This document shows, piece by piece, positions 35,142 through 42,838 of a stretch of 43,095 bases of DNA (the stretch's first letter is position 1; every line of letters begins with the position of its first letter). The notes under the pieces are model-generated. The model was not told the origin of the DNA. It worked only from the letters and a program-made list of their open reading frames with translations, and did not search any database. This DNA is from Bacteroidota bacterium (lineage in GTDB: Bacteria > Bacteroidota > Ignavibacteria > UBA10030 > UBA8401): the NCBI GenBank assembly GCA_013361065.1, contig JABWAK010000013.1, forward strand, positions 1 to 43,095, read 5' to 3'. Both the position numbers and the translations under genes were made by a program.

Positions 35142-35897
35142 ATGACTGAGATCGAATTACTCGTCGACCTCCATCTCGAATCCGAACGTCAGGGACCGGG
35201 AAGCATCCGGGAAACGCTGAAGGCCCTCGACTGTATGGATCTTCCCCGTGACCGCATGCTCTCGATCGCGGACATCGGTTGCGGCTCCGGCGGACAGACG
35301 ATGACGCTCGCGCAGCATGTGAATGGGCATATCACCGCGGTCGACATCTTCCCGGAATTCCTGGATGGCCTGAATGAGAAATCCCGCACAGCAGGATTGT
35401 CGGATACCATCCTGACGCTCAAGAGATCGATGGACGATCTGCGATTCAGCGATGAACAATTCGACATCATTTGGTCGGAGGGTGCGATATACAATATCGG
35501 ATTCGAGCGGGGGATCCGCGAATGGAGACCGTTCCTGAAGGCCGGCGGCTATGCGGCGATCAGCGAGATCACATGGATCACCCAGACCCGTCCGCCGGAG
35601 ATCGAGGACTACTGGAAGAAGGAATATCCGGAGATCGACACCGCTCCGGCCAAGATCGCACTGCTGGAGAAATACGGGTATTCTCTCACCGGATATTTCC
35701 ATCTGACCCAGGAGAGTTGGATGGAGAACTTTTACCGTCCCTTGGAAGCGAGATTCGAGGCCTTCCTCGAACGGCACCGACGATCACCGGCTGCCACAAA
35801 GGTCGTTGATGACCATCGAACGGAGATCGATCTTTACCGTCGGTACAAGGAGTATTATAGTTATGGGTTCTACATTGCCCGCAAGGATCGAACGTAA
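35142..35897 (+). CDS. Class I SAM-dependent methyltransferase
   Basis: 251 residues. Motif I IADIGCGSGGQTMTLA (about residue 42-57) binds S-adenosylmethionine, motif II is the acidic strand end ITAVDIFPEFLDGL, and FDIIWSEGAIYNIGFERG gives motif III/IV of small-molecule methyltransferases (Methyltransf_11/25-like). The substrate is unknown. Start by position only: the ATG follows 58 bases after the beta-lactamase stop codon with no clear Shine-Dalgarno sequence. A copy of the palindromic repeat begins two bases past the stop. Confidence 0.88.
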   Translation: MTEIELLVDLHLESERQGPGSIRETLKALDCMDLPRDRMLSIADIGCGSGGQTMTLAQHVNGHITAVDIFPEFLDGLNEKSRTAGLSDTILTLKRSMDDLRFSDEQFDIIWSEGAIYNIGFERGIREWRPFLKAGGYAAISEITWITQTRPPEIEDYWKKEYPEIDTAPAKIALLEKYGYSLTGYFHLTQESWMENFYRPLEARFEAFLERHRRSPAATKVVDDHRTEIDLYRRYKEYYSYGFYIARKDRT

Positions 35898-35898
35898 G

Positions 35899-35966
35899 AG
35901 TCATGGCATCACTTAAGTCATGGCATGAGTCTTTCAACCGAAGTGGACAACCGATTCCGCCAACCT
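35899..35966 (+). repeat. Palindromic repeat, copy 1
   Basis: Core ATGGCATCACTTAAGTCATG followed by CATGAGTCTTTCAACCG and a degenerate right flank (GACAACCGATTCCGCCAA). It is the most diverged of four copies, with changes in the right arm. It lies right after the methyltransferase stop codon. Confidence 0.85.
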
Positions 35967-35984
35967 CACCAATAGAACTGCACA

Positions 35985-37052
35985 ATGAATATCAAGCGAT
36001 GCCAGCAATTTCGCAACAGGAACAGTCCGAATCGGTTCCTTCTCATCGCTGTATGCTCTATAGTATTCTGCATACAGCGGACACACACACAACCTCTTTT
36101 CGGCATCCTCTCCGGTCCGGGCACGGTCGTGTCTTCTGTGGAGAACAACATCCACGCGATCTATCAGGACTCACAGGGGAACCATTGGTTCGGCAGTGCA
36201 ACCAATGGAGCGTACCGATTTGACGGCGCCTCGCTGCTGCGGTTCACCGTCAGCGATGGACTGGTGAGCGACCGGATCGGGGGCATTCAGGAGGATGCAT
36301 TGGGCAACCTCTACTTCGACACTCCCTCCGGTGTGAGCGTCTTCAACGGGAAAAGGTTCACGACCCTCGTCCCGGTCCGCTCACCGGCGAACCAGTGGAA
36401 GAAACGATCCGGTGATCTCTGGTTCAAAGGGGCAGCGGGGACGAATGCCGTTTTCCGCTACGACGGGACCACACTGTACCGGCTGGAATTCTCCGACCTC
36501 CGTCCCGGCACCTATACGAACGCCCACGCCGTCTACTGCATCTTCAAGGATCCGAAAGGAAACATCTGGTTCGGTACAGAGAGCGGCGGGGTGTTCTGCT
36601 ACAACGGGACCGCCCTGCATCGTATCGTTGAAGAGGAGCTGGGACAGCTGAAGGACGGCCGTGTACCGGGGATCCGTTCCATCCTGACAGACAATGATGG
36701 ATATCTCTGGTTCAGTAACATTCAGTACCAGTATCGAATCACAAAGAATGACAAGACATCACTGGAGTATGCAAGGGTGCAACGGGTGCCAACCTCGGAA
36801 CGGCAGCAGACGACCCTGCCATATTACACCTCCGCAATAACGGTCAGCAACACTCTCTGGATGACCGCCTATAACGAAGGTGTGTGGCGCTTTGACGGCA
36901 GAACATTGACCGTTCAACCCATCTCAAAGAACGGCAGGAAGATACAGCCGATGAGCATTTACCGGGACAGGAGCGGTGTTCTGTGGCTGGGGACGGATAA
37001 TGACGGAGTGTATGTGATGAAAGGAAAATCCTTTGTGAAGTTCAACCCATAA
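35985..37052 (+). CDS. Secreted Reg_prop beta-propeller protein without kinase domain
   Basis: 355 residues. A signal peptide or N-terminal anchor (about residues 17-35, FLLIAVCSIVFCIQ) exports the protein. The body consists of five to six two-component-regulator-propeller blades, each ending like NHWFGSATNGAYRFDG, GNIWFGTESGGVFCYNG or GVLWLGTDNDGVYVMKG. In Bacteroidota such blades form the periplasmic sensor of one-protein two-component systems. Here the protein ends after the propeller, with no Y_Y_Y domain, membrane helix or kinase, so it may be a stand-alone ligand-binding or adaptor protein. Palindromic repeats lie on both sides (copy 2 touches the stop codon). The start lacks a clear Shine-Dalgarno sequence. 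Confidence 0.85.
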   Translation: MNIKRCQQFRNRNSPNRFLLIAVCSIVFCIQRTHTQPLFGILSGPGTVVSSVENNIHAIYQDSQGNHWFGSATNGAYRFDGASLLRFTVSDGLVSDRIGGIQEDALGNLYFDTPSGVSVFNGKRFTTLVPVRSPANQWKKRSGDLWFKGAAGTNAVFRYDGTTLYRLEFSDLRPGTYTNAHAVYCIFKDPKGNIWFGTESGGVFCYNGTALHRIVEEELGQLKDGRVPGIRSILTDNDGYLWFSNIQYQYRITKNDKTSLEYARVQRVPTSERQQTTLPYYTSAITVSNTLWMTAYNEGVWRFDGRTLTVQPISKNGRKIQPMSIYRDRSGVLWLGTDNDGVYVMKGKSFVKFNP

Positions 37053-37117
37053 GCAGTCATGGCATCACTTAAGTCATGCCATGACTCGTTCAACCGGTTC
37101 GGGCAACCGTACCAGTC
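37052..37117 (+). repeat. Palindromic repeat, copy 2
   Basis: AGCAGTCATGGCATCACTT followed by AAGTCATGCCATGACT and the flank TTCAACCGGTTCGGGCAACC. One C-C mismatch in an otherwise perfect palindrome. It overlaps the last base of the propeller gene stop codon. Confidence 0.9.
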
Positions 37118-37146
37118 AATTCTTTCTCCTGTCGACAAAGGCATCG

Positions 37147-37962
37147 ATGGAATACCGGACATATGAACCGTGCGATGACCTCTCTGCGTTGATCAAATGC
37201 TATTGGTCGCTGGAAGGTCCTGCAGCGGAGCGGCCCGAACGACAGACCATCGTTCCGGACGGATGTATGGAGATGATCTTCCATTACGGTGATGCATACC
37301 GCCAGCACATGGATACGGGCGACAGCATCATCCAGCCGCTCTGTTTCGTTATCGGTCAGCTGACCCGGCCGCTGGAGATCGAACCGACAGGGCGCACCGG
37401 GATCTTCTCGGTCCGCTTCTTACCCCACGGCTTCTTCCCCTTCACCTCTGTTCCGCTCAGAACGATGGAGAACACAGCGATCCCGCTGGAAGAGCTCTTC
37501 GGCCCTTCCGGACGGGAGTTCGGTCAGCGGGTCATTGCTGCCGGAAGCACGATGGAACGGATCCGGATGACCGAACAATTCCTCCTGCAGCAGCTGACGG
37601 ACCAGGTGACCATCGACCGTATCGTTGCCTCTACGGTCGGAACGATCATGACCGTCAACGGCACCATGTCGGTCGCAGAACTCTCCGACCGGTCGAAGGT
37701 CAGCCGCAGGCAGTTGGAACGGCGTTTCGCATCGGTCATTGGACTCAGTCCGAAACAACTTTCCAAGACCGTCCGGCTGCAGGCAGCTCTCACCATGGTG
37801 CTGAGCGGGACCAGCCCGAATCTCACGGCCGTGGCGCATGAGAGCGAATACTTCGACCAGGCACATTTCGCCAAGGATTTCAAAGAGCTGACAGGAGTAA
37901 CACCGAAGGAATTCTACGGGAACAATGTACAGCTCTCCTCCCTGTTCTATGGTCCGGAATGA
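37147..37962 (+). CDS. AraC-family transcriptional regulator (DUF6597-type N-terminus)
   Basis: 271 residues from ATG 37147. The N-terminal half (MEYRTYEPCDDLSALIKCYW ... VPDGCMEMIFHYGD ... GQLTRPLEI) is the DUF6597 sensor-like domain often attached to AraC regulators of Bacteroidota. The C-terminal 100 residues hold the two helix-turn-helix motifs: MSVAELSDRSKVSRRQLERRF and the family signature AHESEYFDQAHFAKDFKELTGVTPKEF. Ligand and targets are unknown. The in-frame ATG at 37081 lies inside repeat copy 2 and would add unrelated residues, so I use the later start. It may regulate the adjacent DUF6265 gene, 95 bases downstream. Confidence 0.92.
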   Translation: MEYRTYEPCDDLSALIKCYWSLEGPAAERPERQTIVPDGCMEMIFHYGDAYRQHMDTGDSIIQPLCFVIGQLTRPLEIEPTGRTGIFSVRFLPHGFFPFTSVPLRTMENTAIPLEELFGPSGREFGQRVIAAGSTMERIRMTEQFLLQQLTDQVTIDRIVASTVGTIMTVNGTMSVAELSDRSKVSRRQLERRFASVIGLSPKQLSKTVRLQAALTMVLSGTSPNLTAVAHESEYFDQAHFAKDFKELTGVTPKEFYGNNVQLSSLFYGPE

Positions 37963-38057
37963 CCATGTCGCATTTTTACAAGGTTTGGCCGGCCCTGCTT
38001 CGTATCATCCATGCATCATCCGTTGAACAATGCTGCTCACTTTAACCATCGGCCACC

Positions 38058-38534
38058 ATGCGCTCAATGTCTCTATGCACACTCACAATCCTTGGACTGT
38101 TGTACTCACCTCTCTCTGCACAATCATCGGACGGTTTGCAGAACGCCGCGTGGCTGATCGGCACGTGGAAGAACACAACGGCGAAAGGGAGTATCTATGA
38201 AACCTGGGACCGAACCGGGGTAACGGAGTTCTCGGGGAAGAGTTATATGCTCAAGGAGCGAGATACGATCGTATTCGAGTCGATCCGGTTGGTGCAGGAA
38301 GAAAACGGGGTCTTCTATATCCCGGTGGTGAAGGATCAGAACAATGGCGCTCCGGTCCGGTTCACCGCCGGCATTGTCACCGGGCAACAAATGGTCTTTG
38401 AGAATCCGCAGCATGATTTTCCGCAGGTTATCTCCTACACTCGACTCAGCGCCGATTCCCTGGTCGCGGAGATCTCGGGCATGCGGAACGGAAAGATGCG
38501 GAAACAGCGGTTCCCGATGGTGCGTGTCCGCTGA
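38058..38534 (+). CDS. Exported DUF6265 family protein
   Basis: 158 residues with a signal peptide (MRSMSLCTLTILGLLYSPLSAQ). The mature part opens LQNAAWLIGTWKNTTAKGSIYETWDR and ends FENPQHDFPQVISYTRLSADSLVAEISG, the two hallmark blocks of the DUF6265 family, small lipocalin-like beta-barrel proteins of unknown function. It lies downstream of the AraC-type gene on the same strand and is followed within six bases by repeat copy 3 and then a terminator. Confidence 0.85.
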   Translation: MRSMSLCTLTILGLLYSPLSAQSSDGLQNAAWLIGTWKNTTAKGSIYETWDRTGVTEFSGKSYMLKERDTIVFESIRLVQEENGVFYIPVVKDQNNGAPVRFTAGIVTGQQMVFENPQHDFPQVISYTRLSADSLVAEISGMRNGKMRKQRFPMVRVR

Positions 38535-38539
38535 TATTC

Positions 38540-38604
38540 GTCATGGCATCACTTAAGTCATGCCATGACTCTTTCAACCGGTTCCGGCAACCACTCCCGC
38601 CAAT
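38540..38604 (+). repeat. Palindromic repeat, copy 3
   Basis: GTCATGGCATCACTTAAGTC then ATGCCATGACTC and TTCAACCGGTTCCGGCAACC, ending ACTCCCGCCAAT. It is five bases after the DUF6265 stop. The right flank is identical to copy 4 over ACTCCCGCCAAT. Confidence 0.9.
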
Positions 38605-38628
38605 CTTCACTGCAGCGCGTACAACAAA

Positions 38629-38662
38629 AAGCCATCGGAGGAATTCTTCTCCCTGATGGCTT
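38629..38662. terminator. Hairpin downstream of DUF6265 gene
   Basis: Arms AAGCCATC (38629-38636) and GATGGCTT (38655-38662), with an inner GGAG/CTCC stem and an A-run before the left arm. It sits between the convergent DUF6265 and S9 peptidase genes. The following 140 bases contain no gene. Confidence 0.65.
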
Positions 38663-38805
38663 CATTGTTCTTGAATCTGATCGCCGCGGCCTATCACAGC
38701 TGCGACCGTTACAGCTGTTCTATTCTCGTTTCTGCTGAAGGATTATTCTAGTGGTGCGATTTCGAGACATTGTCCATTTTCAATTGTTCATTGTCCTTCC
38801 GCACA

Positions 38806-40716
38806 CTATTTCAGCAGATATTCCTCCCAGAACAACGTCATCGCGTTGTTGAAGTGATCGCGGTTCACCTTCTTCTGGAACCCGTGGCCCTCATCCAGCG
38901 CCAGGAAGTACCAGACAGGGTTCATGTTCTTCCGGACCGTGGCAACGATCTGTTCCGCTTCGGTGAACGGCACACGCGGATCGTTCTTCCCCTGCGCCAC
39001 GAAGAGCGGCTTGGTGATCTTGTGGGCATTGGTGGTGGGCGAGATGGCGTTCAGATGCTTCCGCATCAGTGAATCACGCTCGTCGCCATATTCGACTCGG
39101 CGAAGGTCCCGGCGGTACTCCTGCGTGCTCTCCAGGAAGGTGACGAAATTGCTGATACCGACCACATCCACACCGCACTTCAGCCGGTCATTGTAATGGA
39201 ACATGGAGGCGAGCACCATATATCCGCCGTACGAACCGCCGTAGACCGCCACGCGTCCCTTGTCCAGCTCCGGCCGCGTTGCGATCCAGTCCAGCAGCGC
39301 CCCGATATCCTTCACCGAGTTCTCCCGCAGATACCCGTTGTCCAGCGACACGTACGTCTTCCCGTACCCGGTAGAACCGCGCACGTTCGGCACCAGCACA
39401 GCGATACCGAGTTCGTTGGCCCAGTACTGATAAACGGAGGAGAAGGTTGGCATTGACTGTCCTTCCGGTCCGCCGTGGATGCTGATGACGGAGGCAGCCG
39501 GTTTCGTTCCATTCTTCGGCGCATAATAGAACGCCGGGATCTTCTTCCCGTCGAAGGAGGTGTATTCGATCAGCGTCGGCAGGACGAAGTTGTCGGTGTT
39601 GAGTCCGCCGACCTCACTGTACGTCCAGCGCGTGAACTTCTTCGTTTTTAGGTCGAGCACATACACATCTCCGGGGGTCTGCGACGTATTGACGGTGAGC
39701 GCCAGTTTCGCATCGTCCTTGGTGAAGCCCCACCCGCCGAAGACGCCGACCGGCGGCTTCTCGGTGATGATCTCCTTCCGGGACTTTGCATCAAGCAGAT
39801 ACATCGTGCTCACCCCTCCTTCATTCATTTCGTAGACGATATACTTGCCGGTGGATGAGACATCGAAGTCCGACACGTCCCACGAAGCATTCTTCGAGAT
39901 GACCGTCTTCGTGTTGGTCTTCACATCGAGATGGATCAGCTGTTGGTACTCGCCGAACTCATCGGACGTATAATAGATCCCTTTCCCTCCGGGTGCGAAC
40001 TTCGCTCCGCCGTAGGCGATCTTCTGTCCCGGATTGATCTGCGTCTTCGCACCGGTCGCCGCATCGACGATGTACAGGTACGATTCGGTGACGGAGATGT
40101 AATTGCCCACCAGCATCTTCGCGTCGTCTTCGGACCAGTCCTGAACTCCCCACGATCCGCTCACTTCCATCAGCAACTGTGCGTTCTTCGGGTCCGAAGC
40201 GGAGGCGCGATAGATGTCGTTGTCCCGGCCGTTCCGTTTGGTGCTGGTGAAAACGAAATGGGATCCGGCGTTATTCCAGAGTCCGCCGCCGTTGCGGCTC
40301 TTCCCGTCGGTCAGCATCTCATAGGCGCCGGTCGCCATATCGAAGGAGTAGACCTGGAAGAACTCTCCGCCGCCGACATCCTTTGTGAAGAGGAAGGAGG
40401 TCCCTCCTTTCACCGGACGGAACATGCCGTTGCTGACCGACTCGCGGAAGAAGGTGATCTGCTTGCGGGCGCCGCCGGGCGATTCCACATAGTGGAACTG
40501 GTTGGTCTCGCCGAACCGGGTGACGATGAGCATTCCCTTGCCGTCCGGCGACCAGTCCGCGAACGATGCACTGCGGACATTCTGATACTGGTTCATCTTC
40601 TCCGCGATCCGGTCCGGGATCGGCGGAACATCCTCGGTGATGACATTGCCGGTCTGGGTCCGCACCTGTGCAAACAGGGCAAGCGGCAGCAGAAGCAGGA
40701 ATAGGGCGCGTTTCAT
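38806..40716 (-). CDS. S9 family prolyl oligopeptidase-type serine peptidase
   Basis: 636 residues from ATG 40716. A signal peptide (MKRALFLLLLPLALFAQ) sends it to the periplasm. The N-terminal ~370 residues form a WD40/TolB-like propeller (RSASFADWSPDGKGMLIVT, KFAPGGKGIYYTSDEFGEYQQL). The C-terminal alpha/beta hydrolase has the nucleophile in YGGSYGGYMVLAS (about 496), Asp in GKNDPRVPF (about 583) and His in DEGHGF (about 607). Such enzymes (dipeptidyl peptidase or acylaminoacyl peptidase types) cleave short peptides. GGAG eight bases before the ATG supports the start over the in-frame 40767. It is convergent with the DUF6265 gene. Confidence 0.95.
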   Translation of the reverse strand: MKRALFLLLLPLALFAQVRTQTGNVITEDVPPIPDRIAEKMNQYQNVRSASFADWSPDGKGMLIVTRFGETNQFHYVESPGGARKQITFFRESVSNGMFRPVKGGTSFLFTKDVGGGEFFQVYSFDMATGAYEMLTDGKSRNGGGLWNNAGSHFVFTSTKRNGRDNDIYRASASDPKNAQLLMEVSGSWGVQDWSEDDAKMLVGNYISVTESYLYIVDAATGAKTQINPGQKIAYGGAKFAPGGKGIYYTSDEFGEYQQLIHLDVKTNTKTVISKNASWDVSDFDVSSTGKYIVYEMNEGGVSTMYLLDAKSRKEIITEKPPVGVFGGWGFTKDDAKLALTVNTSQTPGDVYVLDLKTKKFTRWTYSEVGGLNTDNFVLPTLIEYTSFDGKKIPAFYYAPKNGTKPAASVISIHGGPEGQSMPTFSSVYQYWANELGIAVLVPNVRGSTGYGKTYVSLDNGYLRENSVKDIGALLDWIATRPELDKGRVAVYGGSYGGYMVLASMFHYNDRLKCGVDVVGISNFVTFLESTQEYRRDLRRVEYGDERDSLMRKHLNAISPTTNAHKITKPLFVAQGKNDPRVPFTEAEQIVATVRKNMNPVWYFLALDEGHGFQKKVNRDHFNNAMTLFWEEYLLK

Positions 40717-40799
40717 GGATTCTCCGTTCTTTTGATGTTTGGGGAAAACGAATGGGTCAAAATACACAAGCGGAGGCGGTTACACAACTGTCAATTGTA

Positions 40800-40869
40800 A
40801 AGCAGTCATGGCATGACTTAAGTCATGCCATGACTGCTTCAACCGGTTCAGGCAACCACTCCCGCCAAT
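40800..40869 (+). repeat. Palindromic repeat, copy 4 (40-bp perfect palindrome)
   Basis: AAGCAGTCATGGCATGACTT (40800-40819) is followed by its exact reverse complement (40820-40839). The flank TTCAACCGGTTCAGGCAACC and ACTCCCGCCAAT follows. Copies 1-3 differ at one base of the left arm (C for G). It lies upstream of the S9 peptidase gene, so a role as terminator is unlikely for this copy. Confidence 0.92.
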
Positions 40870-40912
40870 GTTTCGACCGAACTGTCACCTGATCCGTTGT
40901 ATAAAATGACGA

Positions 40913-40930
40913 AAGGGGCTCCCGCCCCTT
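40913..40930 (-). terminator. Terminator hairpin for the signalling cluster
   Basis: Stem AAGGGGC/GCCCCTT (7 bp, loop 4) about 50 bases after the last gene of the minus-strand cluster. On that strand it is followed by a T-containing stretch (TTTCGTCATTTTAT). A moderate Rho-independent terminator. Confidence 0.6.
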
Positions 40931-40980
40931 CCGCTTCCATACTATCGTTGTCTCTTCCCTCCGCAGTCCCGCGCGGTGAA

Positions 40981-41823
40981 TCATTTCAGATACTTCTTCA
41001 CCACTGCGATCAGTTCATCCGGCTCCGTCGGCTTGGTGATGTACTCGGTCACGCCGATCCGTTTGGCGTGTTCCATGAACTCTTTCTGGATGAAAGCGGA
41101 GACGAGGATGAACGGCATCATGAATTTCTTCGTCCGTGTATTGGTAAACACATCCATCCCTGTCGGACGGCCGATGCCGAAGTTAATGTCACACAGCACC
41201 AGCGCCGGCTGCTTTTCCGCAATGATCCGCACGGCGGATTCCGGGGTGTCCGCCGTGACGCACTGGTACCCGGATTCCTCGAGCGTTTTCCGCGTCAGGA
41301 ACAATTGCGTCTCATTATCATCCGCAATCAGGATCAGCGGACCGGCCGCTGGGGACGGAGGCGGAGCGGCGGCGGCCTTCTTCTTCGCCGGAGCCGGTGC
41401 AGCTGCCGAAACCTCCTCTGCCGGCATCCCGGGCGCATGGTTCTTCAATTGCTCGGACCGTGCCAGCACGTCACTGGCCGGTGCCGTTCGCGCTGCCGGC
41501 GGGACAGGCGCAGTACTCTTGGTCGTTTTTTGCGGTGCTGCCGAAGCAGCTCTGTCGAATCGCTCCTGGATGCGAAGACGGTCATCCTCGGTGATCTTGT
41601 ACTGCTTCCGAAGGTCCCCCATGAAGGTGACCCCCTTCCGCTCACGCTCCTTCACCTTCCGGATGTACGTATCGATACGGACATCATCCTCCAGCTGCCG
41701 GTACTCCTCCTCCGTCATCTTCAGGCCTCTCCGCATGGTATCGATCTGGGACTGCACCGAGGAGGTGATGAAGCCTGCTTCGAACGCTTCATTCAATAAA
41801 GAGATAAGATCTTCGCGTTTCAT
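40981..41823 (-). CDS. Response-regulator receiver protein with helical N-terminal extension
   Basis: 280 residues from ATG 41823. The first ~100 residues are charged and helical (MKREDLISLLNEAFEAGFIT, MTEEEYRQLEDDVR, KITEDDRLRIQERFD). An Ala/Pro-rich linker (about 105-150, PAPAKKKAAAAPPPSPAAG) follows, then a receiver domain (about 155-280) with the acidic pair in LILIADDNET, the phosphoacceptor in VLCDINFGIGRPTGMDV and the lysine in TEYITKPTEPDEL. There is no DNA-binding or enzymatic output. The loop after the acceptor aspartate is atypical (INFGIGR instead of xMMPxM) and is shared with the neighbour upstream, so the two are probably duplicates. The larger open frame to 41970 overlaps that neighbour and adds basic non-conserved residues. 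Confidence 0.85.
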   Translation of the reverse strand: MKREDLISLLNEAFEAGFITSSVQSQIDTMRRGLKMTEEEYRQLEDDVRIDTYIRKVKERERKGVTFMGDLRKQYKITEDDRLRIQERFDRAASAAPQKTTKSTAPVPPAARTAPASDVLARSEQLKNHAPGMPAEEVSAAAPAPAKKKAAAAPPPSPAAGPLILIADDNETQLFLTRKTLEESGYQCVTADTPESAVRIIAEKQPALVLCDINFGIGRPTGMDVFTNTRTKKFMMPFILVSAFIQKEFMEHAKRIGVTEYITKPTEPDELIAVVKKYLK

Positions 41824-41869
41824 AGGTCGGGGGGACCGTCCGTACCGGCACGGGATGCCGGTACCTCGG

Positions 41870-42352
41870 TCATTGAAGGTTCGTGGTACGGGAGATGAGC
41901 GGGCGGAGCGTCGCCATGAGAACGGACGATTCCACCGGTTTGACGAGATAATGCGTGATACCGGCATCATGGGCCCGCTGTTTCATCTCCTGCTGCATGA
42001 AGGCAGAGATGATGATGAACGGCACAGCGGCATCCTGTCGGCGGATCTCGGTGTAGACATCGATGCCGTTGGAACGGCCGATACCGAAATTGATATCGCA
42101 CAGCACTGCCGCCGGACGTTTCTCCGCAGCGATGCGGACCGCTGCCGTCGGTGACGTGGTGGTAACACATTCGAATCCTTTGGACTCCAGCAGTCTCTTG
42201 ATATAGAGAAGATGGGTCTCGTTGTCATCCGCTGCGAGGATGAGCGGAACGGACGGCGGAGCGTACTGCGGTTGTTGATCCGCTGTCACCGCGGCCGAGC
42301 GTTCAAGAGAGAGCGAGAGGAAATCCTGGTTCATACTGCTGCTTTCATTCAT
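41870..42352 (-). CDS. Single-domain response regulator
   Basis: 160 residues: a ~35-residue polar N-terminus, then a receiver domain with LILAADDNETHLL, phosphoacceptor region VLCDINFGIGRSNGIDVYT, and lysine motif THYLVKPVESS. No output domain. The sequence closely parallels the receiver of the next gene, including the odd INFGIGR loop. ATG 42352 lies 8 bases after the roadblock-protein stop; ATG 42334 (MNQDFLS) is an alternative with a better upstream GAAAG. It most likely carries phosphate between a kinase and another partner in the cluster. Confidence 0.85.
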   Translation of the reverse strand: MNESSSMNQDFLSLSLERSAAVTADQQPQYAPPSVPLILAADDNETHLLYIKRLLESKGFECVTTTSPTAAVRIAAEKRPAAVLCDINFGIGRSNGIDVYTEIRRQDAAVPFIIISAFMQQEMKQRAHDAGITHYLVKPVESSVLMATLRPLISRTTNLQ

Positions 42353-42360
42353 GCCGGAGG

Positions 42361-42735
42361 TCAGATCCCTTTGGCGTATTTCCGTACGACGGAACGCATG
42401 ATGCTCAGATTCGCACCGGCCGATTCCGCTACTACATAAAAGAGCGCTTTGCCGGACTTGGCCATCGTCAGCAGATGCACCTGTGTGTCCATCGTGACGA
42501 ACATATCCTTCAGCCCGTCGTTCATCCGGAGCGCTTTGATCGTCCGCTGCTGTGCCCGCACGACTTCCATCATATTCGCACTCGCCACATCGGGATCGAA
42601 CTCCGGCCGGGCACTGAACGTATCCATGGAGAGTTCATCCGTGATCTCCACCACTCCGACAGCGATCGTCCCGTCCAGTTCGGACAGGATCCCGTCGATG
42701 AAATCGCCTGCGAGCGTCCCCTTGGTGTATGCCAT
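42361..42735 (-). CDS. Roadblock/LC7 domain protein
   Basis: 124 residues forming one roadblock/LC7-type domain. GILSELDGTIAVGVVEI is the N-terminal helix-strand and RTIKALRMNDGLKDMFVTMDTQVHLLTM the central strands, followed by FYVVAESAGANLSIMRSVVRKYA. Such proteins (MglB-like) often regulate small GTPases or act as dimeric scaffolds. No Ras-like GTPase lies in the window. It sits between the phosphatase and two receiver genes, spaced by eight bases from the next gene, so co-expression is likely. Confidence 0.82.
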   Translation of the reverse strand: MAYTKGTLAGDFIDGILSELDGTIAVGVVEITDELSMDTFSARPEFDPDVASANMMEVVRAQQRTIKALRMNDGLKDMFVTMDTQVHLLTMAKSGKALFYVVAESAGANLSIMRSVVRKYAKGI

Positions 42736-42838
42736 CGTTCCGTGCTTTCGTTGGTTCCGGTGATGAAGTATTCATCAGCAATGTACGGGAAATTTCACCA
42801 AGAACCACGGTGTCTAAGAAGATTATAATGAACCGTTC

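Noticed and set aside
38752-38800. Repeated CATTGTCC near 38768 and 38788
   Set aside because: Only two short copies, close to the peptidase stop codon; could be chance and gives no further structure.
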